From an uncultured Armatimonadota bacterium (GTDB taxonomy: Bacteria; Armatimonadota; Armatimonadia; Armatimonadales; Armatimonadaceae): a DNA stretch of 6,111 bases. Below the pieces are notes generated by a model, which saw only the letters and a program-made list of their open reading frames with translations, made no database searches and was not told where the DNA came from. The position numbers were made by a program, and so were the translations under genes. This document shows positions 1-5,647 of this stretch, in pieces (position 1 is the first letter of the stretch; each line of letters begins with the position of its first letter). The stretch lies in contig CAIWTR010000057.1 in assembly GCA_903915615.1 (NCBI GenBank), positions 1 to 6,111 of the forward strand. The letters run 5' to 3'.

Positions 1-518
1 GTATAAATGTACGTGATGACATCATCCCGCCACTTGCCGTAATACCCAGCGGTCAAGCCGAGCAGGAGCGCGAGAGGCGTCACGATCAGCACCGTCATCC
101 CACCGATTTGGAAGGCCGTCCGGACACCCTTGAGGGTGCGGTAAAAGACATCCGCGCCGATTGAATCCGTCCCGAGAATATGCTTCTCACGGATTTTCTG
201 CGGCTTTGCCTCGCCGGTCGTCATTTCAGCTAGCGGTGCTGAATAGGTACGCTCGGGCTTGCGCTCGAAAATGGCATCAATCACCGTCCGGCGTTCCTGG
301 GTGGTGGAATCGTACCAGCCCACGGAGTCGGCAAGTCCAATCGTTGCATAAATGGCAATCACCGCCATCGCCGCCCGGGCGCTGGGGTTCCGCGCGAGGC
401 GGCGAAAGGCTTCGCCCCAGAGCGGCGTCTGGCGTGCCCTGATGAAGACCAGCACGGCGACACCGATGAGGGCCAGCGGCGAGAGGTTGTAGAGCAAATG
501 CAGCAGGGTTGGGCTCAT
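1..518 (-). CDS. OppC-like ABC transporter permease, peptide/nickel type (C-terminus beyond left edge)
   Basis: Inner-membrane permease subunit that would pair with the OppB-like protein to form the channel of a peptide-type ABC importer. I translated it by hand from ATG at 518-516; it stays open for 172 codons to the window edge, so the ATPase-coupling EAA loop is not visible. Seen: hydrophobic segments at about residues 5-25, 46-62 and 136-158, and the family signature HILGTDSIGADVFYRTLKG at about 113-131, followed by a hydrophobic stretch ending AGYYGKWRDD. In OppC/DppC proteins the HPLGTDxxGRDV motif lies in the periplasmic loop just before the permease core, and this matches. The first hydrophobic helix is extra compared with common OppC proteins, whose N-terminus usually starts near the RLARNPSARAA segment seen here at about 40-50. 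The start lies 3 bases after the oppB-like stop. An AGGA sits about 11 bases upstream, inside the previous gene, suggesting coupled translation. Substrate is not inferable beyond the family. Confidence 0.93.
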   Translation of the reverse strand, partial: MSPTLLHLLYNLSPLALIGVAVLVFIRARQTPLWGEAFRRLARNPSARAAMAVIAIYATIGLADSVGWYDSTTQERRTVIDAIFERKPERTYSAPLAEMTTGEAKPQKIREKHILGTDSIGADVFYRTLKGVRTAFQIGGMTVLIVTPLALLLGLTAGYYGKWRDDVITYIY

Positions 519-521
519 GGT

Positions 522-1463
522 CTAGTCAATCCTCACACGCGGGTCGACGATGGCATAGGCGATATCAGTCATGATCAGCCCAAAGATATAGAGGAGGGTG
601 CCGAGAAAGACCATCGCACGCACGACTGAGAAGTCATTCGATCCGAGGGCTTCAAAGAGGTAGCTACCAAGTCCGGGGATGCCGAAGAAGTTTTCCAGCA
701 GCAGACCGCCGAGGATAAGCCCGGGGATGACGGCGACGGTGTTGGTGATGATAGGAATCAGCGCATTTTTCAAAACGTGCTGGGCGAGAATACGCGTTTC
801 GGAGACGCCTTTCGCCCGCGCGGTGCGCACATAGTCCTGGCTGATTTCATCGAGGAGGAAGGTTCGGTAGAGGCGAATTTCGGTCGCGATTCCCGCGGCG
901 AACCCGATGGCGCTTGGCACGAGGATGTATTTAAACAGCCCGGATGCTGGATCAAAGCCCCAGATCGGCCCGTAGCGCAGCTGTTTTGAGAGGAAGTACT
1001 GCCCCCCGATGACGTAGACCGTGTAGACAACCGACATCAACAGGACGCAGACAATGGTCGTGGTTTTGTCGATGTAGGTTCCACGGAAAGCCGCGGCAAG
1101 GACGGCGACAAGGATTGCACCGAAGACGGTTCCGATGAAAATGGTGGATGACACCACAATGCTTGGGCCAGCCCCCTGGCGAATACGGGTCCAGATGTCT
1201 TCTTTGGTCGCATCCGATTTGCCGAACTTGAACATCAACATATCAACCGTGGCCTTGCGGAGCTGAACCGCGGGCGGTTGGTCGTAGCCGTGTTCTTTAA
1301 TCCAGCCTTGGACTTGGGCGGGGGTTGGGTCTTTGCTCGAGAGGTTACGCCGCGCGATGGACTCGGCGCTTGCGGTTCCAAAGAACAAAAACCATGTCAG
1401 CGTTAGGACGCCGAGGAGGGTTGGGATGGCCTGGAGCAGGCGCCGGAGTATAAAGCGTAGCAT
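522..1463 (-). CDS. OppB-like ABC transporter permease, peptide/nickel type
   Basis: First permease subunit of a peptide-type ABC importer in the inner membrane, 313 residues, a normal length for the family. Seen: an N-terminal helix at about residues 9-29 after the typical MLRFILRRLL start; a periplasmic loop with TPAQVQGWIKEHGYDQPPAVQ (about 47-67) and FGKS (80-83), matching the OppB pattern; further helices at about 101-125, 135-155, 178-195, 235-258 and 283-306; the cytoplasmic EAA-type loop at about 205-240 (DYVRTARAKGVSETRI then LKNALIP), which docks onto the ATPase; and the usual DPRVRID end. Its ATG shares one base with the stop of the binding-protein gene (TGATG), and a strong GGAGGAG lies 7 bases upstream, so it is in the same operon and probably translationally coupled. 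The OppC-like gene follows after 3 bases. Nothing looks broken. Substrate (peptide, dipeptide, nickel or other) cannot be told from the permease alone. Confidence 0.96.
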   Translation of the reverse strand: MLRFILRRLLQAIPTLLGVLTLTWFLFFGTASAESIARRNLSSKDPTPAQVQGWIKEHGYDQPPAVQLRKATVDMLMFKFGKSDATKEDIWTRIRQGAGPSIVVSSTIFIGTVFGAILVAVLAAAFRGTYIDKTTTIVCVLLMSVVYTVYVIGGQYFLSKQLRYGPIWGFDPASGLFKYILVPSAIGFAAGIATEIRLYRTFLLDEISQDYVRTARAKGVSETRILAQHVLKNALIPIITNTVAVIPGLILGGLLLENFFGIPGLGSYLFEALGSNDFSVVRAMVFLGTLLYIFGLIMTDIAYAIVDPRVRID

Positions 1464-3442
1464 CAGGAAGCTCCTCCGCCAGCGCGTAGCTTACGGTTGA
1501 CGCGGCGCCGAACGACGATAGCGGCTGGGATGGCACTTGCAATCGATAGGCCGATAAATGCGAATAGCGGCCACCAGACGGGCTTGTTCCACTCAAGCTG
1601 CTTCTGCGCGCGCAGGTTGTTGTCTATTTTGCGGTAGAGCAACACATCGCGTGCAATCGGGTGGACCTTGGTATTCGTCACCCACGAATGGGACATCGTC
1701 ACAACTTCCGGGTGGTAGAACGGGATCCACGCCGAGTCTTCGACCGCCATATCGCGCATTTGATTGAGCAAGGTCAGGCGTTCTGGGGAGTCATCCATGT
1801 CGCGGACTTTCTCAAAGAGCTTGTCGTACTCCGGGTTTTGGTACCAGGCGTAATTCGGCTTTCCTGGTCCGGCATTTAGGCCGTAGAGCAGGAAGACAAA
1901 GTTTTCCGGATCAGGGTAGTCGGCAAACCAGCCGTACAGGATGCACTGATGTTCCCCTTTGATCAGCTTGTCGCGGAAGATGCTGCCTGGCGTGGAGCGG
2001 ATTTCGACTTTGATGCCGGTGCGTTCGATCTGGCGTTTGAGGATGCCGTATTGCGTGCGTGCGGCGGCAGTGATAGCGGCGCAGTCAATGTAAATAACGA
2101 GGCGCTCGCCCGTTTTTGGGTCTTTGCCACCGGGGTAGCCGGCTTCGGCGATCAGCTTTTTGGCGCGTTCGATGTCGACGACACGGTAGGGATGCTTGAA
2201 GTCTTTATCGTAGCCAAAGAGGCCAGCGGGCAGCATCCACTGCGCGGGGGTCCCATTGCCTTGGAGCGCAAGGTCGATGAATTCCTGGGAATCAAGAACA
2301 AGGCTGACGGCTTGGCGGAGCTTTCGCTTCTCGGGGGTGTAGCCGCCCCAGAGTGGGTCCTTCATGTTGAAAAGGATGTAGTAGACGGCGGACTGTTGTG
2401 CGCGTCGGAGCTCAATGCCCATCTCCTGCATTTTGGGCGAGAGCATGCCATTGCTCGCCATCGCCTGCTGGAAGTTGTTGGCATTTAGCGTGGTTTCATC
2501 CAGGTAACCTTGGAGGAAGAGGTTCCAGCTGGATGTCGACTCACGAACCATGTCAAAGACGATGGTGTCGGTGAGTGGGAGCTGCTTGCCGGCATCGGCG
2601 AGGAGGCCAGCTTCGCGGTCGCCCGGGTCGCCTTCGGTTGGGTAGATGTCCGGTGAGGCGTTTTCATTGCGCTCAAGGACGAGGCGTTGTTTGGGGGTGT
2701 ACGACGTTAGCTTGTACGCGCCGCAGCCCACGGGGTGGCGCGCATATTCATCGTTGTAGTGTTCGACGGCCTCGCGCGCCTGCGGGGTCGTGTGGTGCAT
2801 CGCCATGATGAAGCGGAGCTGTGGGTAGGGCCGCTTGAGGTGGATGCTAAAGGTGTAGGGGTCATTCGGGTCGGCGGTTACGCCTGGAAATGGCTTGTCA
2901 TAGTTGGGATCAGCCATCCCCTTTCGGTCCTGACTGAACGCGGCGGCGTATTCTTTCCACCCGATGACGTTGTCTTCGAAGACGCCGGTAAGTGGATAGC
3001 CGATTTTGGGGTCGGCCATACGTTTCCAGGCGTAGATAAAGTCTGCGGCGGTGATGGCGCGGCCTTTGGAGTCCGGAAAGCAGACATCGTTTGAGAAGCG
3101 GAGGTCTTTACGGACGGTGAATGTCCAGACTTCGCCACCATTTGCGGTGCGGGTTCGTGTTGGTTCCTTCGTGCCGAGATTTAGGACGAGGCGAACTGGG
3201 TTTTGCTGGAGGTAATGGTAGCGGAAGTAGCTAGGCGTGATGACATCGAGGACATTCGATTCAACGGTTGTAAACGAGAATGTCGGGTCTAGCGACTTTG
3301 GATCTTCACCAAAGTTGAGGTAGTGAACATTACGTTTGGATTCCCCAGCGGGATAGGGATTGTTTGTGCATCCAATGTGGGTAAGTGCAATGGCAGTGGC
3401 AAGTAGCGGCAACCCGTTTAGCCCCTTGATACGCAGCATCAT
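1463..3442 (-). CDS. OppA-like substrate-binding lipoprotein (SBP_bac_5 family) with C-terminal membrane helix
   Basis: Solute-binding protein that captures the substrate outside the inner membrane and delivers it to the OppB/OppC channel. From ATG at 3442 it is 659 residues. Seen: hydrophobic leader (about residues 8-21) ending THIGC with Cys25 as likely lipidation site, although His at -3 departs from the usual lipobox; family blocks WTFTVRKDLRFSND (106-119) and ITAADFIYAWKRMADP (130-145), GCGAYKLTSYTPKQRLVLERN (239-259), RKLRQAVSLVLD (373-384) and GWFADYPDPENF (504-515). It is longer than most family members because of internal insertions and an added C-terminal helix (about 623-644) followed by RRRVNRKLR. 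A TTG at 3499 would add 19 residues in front of the leader; I reject it because the lipoprotein signal fits the ATG. A second ATG follows at 3439. Neither start has a clear Shine-Dalgarno. First gene of the visible operon; its stop overlaps the oppB-like start. Substrate unknown; peptides are the best guess. Confidence 0.94.
   Translation of the reverse strand: MMLRIKGLNGLPLLATAIALTHIGCTNNPYPAGESKRNVHYLNFGEDPKSLDPTFSFTTVESNVLDVITPSYFRYHYLQQNPVRLVLNLGTKEPTRTRTANGGEVWTFTVRKDLRFSNDVCFPDSKGRAITAADFIYAWKRMADPKIGYPLTGVFEDNVIGWKEYAAAFSQDRKGMADPNYDKPFPGVTADPNDPYTFSIHLKRPYPQLRFIMAMHHTTPQAREAVEHYNDEYARHPVGCGAYKLTSYTPKQRLVLERNENASPDIYPTEGDPGDREAGLLADAGKQLPLTDTIVFDMVRESTSSWNLFLQGYLDETTLNANNFQQAMASNGMLSPKMQEMGIELRRAQQSAVYYILFNMKDPLWGGYTPEKRKLRQAVSLVLDSQEFIDLALQGNGTPAQWMLPAGLFGYDKDFKHPYRVVDIERAKKLIAEAGYPGGKDPKTGERLVIYIDCAAITAAARTQYGILKRQIERTGIKVEIRSTPGSIFRDKLIKGEHQCILYGWFADYPDPENFVFLLYGLNAGPGKPNYAWYQNPEYDKLFEKVRDMDDSPERLTLLNQMRDMAVEDSAWIPFYHPEVVTMSHSWVTNTKVHPIARDVLLYRKIDNNLRAQKQLEWNKPVWWPLFAFIGLSIASAIPAAIVVRRRVNRKLRAGGGAS
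1471..1477 (-). promoter_or_regulatory. Strong ribosome binding site of the OppB-like gene
   Basis: On the minus strand this reads GGAGGAG, 7 bases before the ATG at 1463. It lies inside the last codons (glycine-rich GGGAS end) of the binding-protein gene, whose stop overlaps the start. This supports the start choice and suggests coupled translation of the two proteins. Confidence 0.8.
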
Positions 3443-3640
3443 GCCGCAGATTATGGCATGGAATGAGGGGGCGCGGGGAGTCTGATGGAAATTCGGCAAG
3501 CAAGTTGTCGCTTAAGTCAGCTCGTTAAGTGGGTGTTTTTGTGATTTTGCAAAACTTAACAGAATCGTAAACCTACCATAACAGTGTCACAACATGGTGA
3601 TAGTTGCTGGAGGAGAAACTGTTCATTGGAGGATTTTCCG
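3443..3640. promoter_or_regulatory. Divergent intergenic region with TTAAGT boxes (presumed promoters for both directions)
   Basis: This 198-bp stretch separates the leftward transporter operon from the rightward pseudopilin, so promoters for both should lie here. Seen: TTAAGT at 3512-3517 and again at 3525-3530 (13-base step), and its inverse ACTTAA at 3554-3559. GTTAAGT (3524-3530) and ACTTAAC (3554-3560) form a perfect 7-bp inverted repeat with a 23-base spacer. TTTTGCAAAA at 3545-3554 is a perfect 10-bp palindrome. A weak rightward sigma-70-like pair is TTAACA (3556-3561) and CATAAC (3577-3582), but the 15-base spacing is short. I found no convincing leftward promoter. That the boxes bind a regulator is inference only. 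Confidence 0.4.
3628..3632 (+). promoter_or_regulatory. Ribosome binding site that fixes the pseudopilin start
   Basis: GGAGG lies 8 bases before the ATG at 3641, which begins MKKAFTLIE. It rules out the in-frame GTG at 3584, which would place 19 non-signal residues before the prepilin leader. A second SD-like GGAGGAG occurs just upstream at 3609-3615. Confidence 0.85.
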
Positions 3641-4408
3641 ATGAAGAAGGCATTTACACTTATCGAGTTACTCGTGGTTATCGCAATCATTGCGATTCTT
3701 GCTGCGATTCTCTTTCCCGTTTTCGCACAGGCACGTGCGAAGGCACGACAGGCTGCGTGTCTGTCCAATATGAAGCAGCTCGGTACTGCAACACTGATGT
3801 ATGCGCAGGACTACGATGAAACAATCGGCCGTAAATGGTGGGACTTCCACATTGACTTGGAGCCTTATGTAAAGAGCATCGATGTCTTTGTCTGCCCACA
3901 GTCATCCGCACCTAAGCCAAAGAAGCGCTTATTCAATCCAGCTTACTGGTCTGCAGGCGGAGCCGAGGTTGGCGAGTTCTACACAAACTCGCCTGTGGAC
4001 AGTGGATGTGGAACCGTCCGTCCTTGTATTTTTGGCCACTATACCCGCAACGATGAGCTCCTGCACAACTATGGCTGGACGGGTGTGGGCGGCCTTGATA
4101 ACCCGAACATGCGTCTACCATCTTGGGAGCGTCCAGGGGATGCAATCTTCATGACGGATGCGCGTTCTGGCGCTGAGGATGACGATACCAACGACTTCGA
4201 TGAAGACAATGCACCTTACATCGAGCCTGGTGGAACCAACTGGCTTCAGATTTATGCAATCGTGAGTGGCCGCCATGGCGAGGGTACGAATGCAACATTC
4301 CTTGATGGCCATGCAAAGTGGATCAACACAAAGTGGTTGCGTAGCCCAGAAGGCAAGCAGGCTATTTGTCCTACCCGCGCTGACTATGCGGATGACCGTG
4401 CCTGGTAA
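3641..4408 (+). CDS. Type II pseudopilin-like protein with N-terminal methylation motif and H-X9-DG C-terminus
   Basis: Predicted 255-residue secreted or surface pseudopilin, processed by a prepilin peptidase and held by its N-terminal helix. Seen: short basic leader MKKA, then FTLIELLVVIAIIAILAAIL with the conserved Glu at mature position 5 (Glu9) and a hydrophobic helix to about residue 27; FPVFAQARAKARQAACLSNM (25-44) and a QLGTA..MYAQDYDE block (46-60), both typical of Armatimonadota; a variable middle; and His212, nine residues, then Asp222-Gly223 (H-X9-DG) followed by HAKW. Position -1 of the cleavage site is Ala4 rather than the usual Gly. Five cysteines (40, 85, 123, 129, 243) may form disulfides outside the cell. 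These families are related to DUF1559 and type II secretion/type IV pilin proteins, but members are numerous and individual roles are unknown. The gene is monocistronic: its own RBS, a divergent operon upstream and a terminator 29 bases after the stop. Confidence 0.92.
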   Translation: MKKAFTLIELLVVIAIIAILAAILFPVFAQARAKARQAACLSNMKQLGTATLMYAQDYDETIGRKWWDFHIDLEPYVKSIDVFVCPQSSAPKPKKRLFNPAYWSAGGAEVGEFYTNSPVDSGCGTVRPCIFGHYTRNDELLHNYGWTGVGGLDNPNMRLPSWERPGDAIFMTDARSGAEDDDTNDFDEDNAPYIEPGGTNWLQIYAIVSGRHGEGTNATFLDGHAKWINTKWLRSPEGKQAICPTRADYADDRAW

Positions 4409-4437
4409 ACAGACCTTTCATCCCGGATAAAACAATG

Positions 4438-4473
4438 AACCCCTTTCCTGACAGTGTCTGGAGAGGGGTTTTT
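4438..4473 (+). terminator. Rho-independent terminator of the pseudopilin gene
   Basis: Left arm AACCCCTTTCC (4438-4448) pairs over 11 positions with GGAGAGGGGTT (4460-4470), with one T-G wobble; GAC/GTC in the loop can add inner pairs. A five-base T run (4469-4473) follows. It begins 29 bases after the TAA. On the minus strand the stem is followed by a looser T-rich stretch, so it may also stop transcription arriving from the facing gene. Confidence 0.88.
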
Positions 4474-4546
4474 CACATTATTTGGCTGCTGCGAGGTGGT
4501 TTTACATCAAACTGAATCTCATGCCAAAGCCGAGTATGCATGTAAC

Positions 4547-4694
4547 TCACATGGTTTCGATTCTTGGAGCGCCGCCGGCATCCCGGATGATGTCAGCCAA
4601 GAGCTCAGCTAAAACCCACGCACCACTCGCGGACTCGGGACCAACAAAGCTGATGCGATCTGTCTGTCTTCCATCCATTAAGAAAGAAGAAATC
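4547..4694 (-). pseudogene. Distal tail copy (copy A) of the secreted-protein C-terminus
   Basis: A gene fragment without its own upstream part. Positions 4663-4547 encode 38 residues plus stop, beginning TDRISFVGPESASGAWVLAE and ending IIRDAGGAPRIETM with TGA. 28 of 38 residues match the real C-terminus of the neighbouring secreted protein and 30 of 38 match copy B. The spacer before it (4664-4694) nearly repeats the spacer before copy B, but the unit is 148 rather than 150 bases, which puts this copy out of frame with copy B. The last five residues differ from the other two copies. A local ATG with MDGRQTDRISF could start a 44-residue peptide, but I see no well-placed ribosome binding site. 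Between this copy and the terminator at 4438-4473 I see nothing else. Confidence 0.7.
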
Positions 4695-4844
4695 CTAATC
4701 AGAACTGACCACCGGAGCACCGCCGGCATCCCTAACAATGTCTGCCAAAAGCTCAGCCAAAACCCACGCACCACTCGCGGACTCGGGACCAACAAAGCTG
4801 ATGCGCTGACTCTCTGTCTTCCCTCCAGTAAGAAACAAGAAATC
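4695..4844 (-). pseudogene. Proximal tail copy (copy B) of the secreted-protein C-terminus, in frame after its stop
   Basis: Directly after the TAG of the secreted-protein gene the same frame stays open for 49 codons and then ends in another TAG at 4697-4695. The first 11 codons (DFLFLTGGKTE) are spacer; the next 38 (SQRISFVGPESASGAWVLAE through VVSSD) repeat the C-terminus of the gene, with 27 of 38 residues identical. The unit is exactly 150 bases, so only one stop codon separates the two tails. No start codon with a ribosome binding site is evident. It could be translated only by readthrough or after a recombination event; it may simply be a fragment of a lost paralogue. Confidence 0.7.
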
Positions 4845-5462
4845 CTACTCAGAACTGATTACTGGAGACCCGCCAGCATCCCGGATGACATCTGCAATCA
4901 GCTCTGCAAGAACCCGTGCGCCGCTTGCGGTTTCGGGAGCGACAAAGCTGATGCGATCGGTGCTTGCCTTAAATGTGTCGTTTGTGCGCGTGGATGTCAT
5001 TTTTCGCCAAACGTGGATGGAGTGTTCTCCGCTATGTGTCACCATCTCAATGGCAAGATTTCGGCTATGTTTTGGATGAACAATCCGAATCGTGTGGATA
5101 TCACGAAGTGGCACATTGACGCTGAACTGGACTTTGCCCTGCCCGATGGCGGTGTTCGTAGTGATGACCGCAGCGCCCATCGCATCGTAGCGGTCCAGGT
5201 CTACAGCGGTGGTACCCGTTGTTGTGGCATGTGCCCGGTGGATTCCATCCGCGAGGTAACGCAGTGTTTCCGCCTTCCAGGCAGGGTTTGTGAGCTTGTA
5301 AGCATCGGCTTCGGTGCGCGTTATAGGAAAGCGCAGGCTATTGGTGGCCAATGCTCCTGAGAACGAATGAAGACCAGGTGCAGGTGTAAAAGCACGGGAA
5401 GTCCCGCCGCTCATCCCCGCCATCACCGGAAGTAATACTGCACTCATTACAATCGCGTTCAT
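4845..5462 (-). CDS. Predicted secreted protein of unknown function
   Basis: I do not recognise the family. From ATG at 5462 it is 205 residues. Seen: hydrophobic N-terminus MNAIVMSAVLLPVMAGMSGG with a plausible signal-peptidase site near TSRA|FTPAP (about residue 24), though the first residues lack the usual positive charge. The middle (about 36-160) looks like alternating strands, with DIHTIRIVHPKHSRNLAIEM (121-140) and HSIHVWRKMTST, then a final strand-helix unit ISFVAPETASGARVLAELIA (171-190) ending VIRDAGG. Start choice: GGAG lies 6 bases before this ATG. In-frame starts at 5480 and 5474 lack a good site, and the GTG at 5606 would run through a terminator hairpin. It lies downstream of that terminator, so it probably has its own promoter in 5463-5559, where I found no clear -35/-10 pair. 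Its last 38 codons are repeated twice just downstream. Confidence 0.75.
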   Translation of the reverse strand: MNAIVMSAVLLPVMAGMSGGTSRAFTPAPGLHSFSGALATNSLRFPITRTEADAYKLTNPAWKAETLRYLADGIHRAHATTTGTTAVDLDRYDAMGAAVITTNTAIGQGKVQFSVNVPLRDIHTIRIVHPKHSRNLAIEMVTHSGEHSIHVWRKMTSTRTNDTFKASTDRISFVAPETASGARVLAELIADVIRDAGGSPVISSE

Positions 5463-5468
5463 TACAAG

Positions 5469-5472
5469 CTCC
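5469..5472 (-). promoter_or_regulatory. Ribosome binding site supporting the 5462 start
   Basis: Minus-strand GGAG with 6 bases to the ATG at 5462. It is the only SD-like site suitably placed among the in-frame starts at 5606, 5480, 5474 and 5462, and it decides the start of the secreted protein. Confidence 0.6.
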
Positions 5473-5559
5473 ATCGGCATCCGTGCCAAGGCATTCAAAT
5501 CGGATTTACATGTTTGATTGTTGGAATGAGAGCTTTCGGACGTTAGAGTCAGTCGTCGT

Positions 5560-5599
5560 AAAAAAGAAAAAGTCTGCCAACTCGAATGAGCTGGCAGAC
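5560..5599 (-). terminator. Rho-independent terminator of the second pseudopilin gene
   Basis: Positions 5572-5583 and 5588-5599 form a 12-bp stem with a 4-base loop. On the minus-strand transcript the one imperfect position (5580/5591) is a G-T wobble, so the stem is continuous. It is followed on that strand by TTTTTCTTTTTT (5571-5560). It lies about 50 bases past the TAA at 5648 and separates the pseudopilin from the secreted-protein gene. Confidence 0.9.
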
Positions 5600-5601
5600 C
5601 C

Positions 5602-5638
5602 GACACTGTGAAGTCCGGCCGACGGTTTCACAGGTGTC
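5602..5638 (-). other. Second 3' hairpin between the pseudopilin stop and its terminator
   Basis: GACACTGTGAA (5602-5612) pairs with TTCACAGGTGTC (5627-5638) over 11 pairs with one bulged G (5633). The 14-base loop contains CCG/CGG that can add three more pairs. No T-tract follows, so it is not a terminator by itself. It starts 9 bases after the pseudopilin stop and lies only 2 bases from the terminator stem. A role in stabilising the mRNA 3' end is possible but inferred. Confidence 0.6.
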
Positions 5639-5647
5639 AATGTGGAC

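Larger units (their letters stand above)
4547..4961 (-). repeat. Tandem array of three 3'-terminal coding cassettes
   Basis: Three copies of a 117-base (39-codon including stop) segment lie at 4845-4961 (end of the secreted-protein gene), 4695-4811 and 4547-4663, with offsets of 150 and 148 bases. Between them sit similar spacers that begin GATTTCTT and continue TTTCTTA. All three keep an open frame of the same length and a stop at the same relative position. The two distal copies share an unbroken 47-base identical run (4611-4657 and 4759-4805). Confidence 0.85.

Noticed and set aside
1949..2488. Plus-strand 179-codon open frame inside the substrate-binding gene
   Set aside because: It is a shadow of the strongly supported minus-strand gene and shows no family features.
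3443..3499. TTG start at 3499 for the substrate-binding protein
   Set aside because: It places 19 residues without signal character before the leader and lacks a ribosome binding site; the ATG at 3442 gives a normal lipoprotein leader.
4547..4961. A diversity-generating retroelement (variable and template repeats at the 3' end of a gene)
   Set aside because: The layout resembles one, but copy differences are mainly third-position changes of all kinds, not substitutions at adenines, and no reverse transcriptase is visible in the window.
4547..4961. CRISPR-like repeat array
   Set aside because: The repeats are about 150 bases, coding and divergent, with similar rather than unique spacers.
4482..5360. 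Long plus-strand open frame (292 codons) across the repeat array
   Set aside because: It is antisense to the secreted-protein gene and its tail copies, has no RBS or recognisable features, and its internal repetition only mirrors the minus-strand cassettes.
5463..5606. N-terminal extension of the secreted protein to the GTG at 5606
   Set aside because: The extension would be encoded by a terminator hairpin and T-tract, has no RBS, and would bury the signal-like segment behind about 48 residues.
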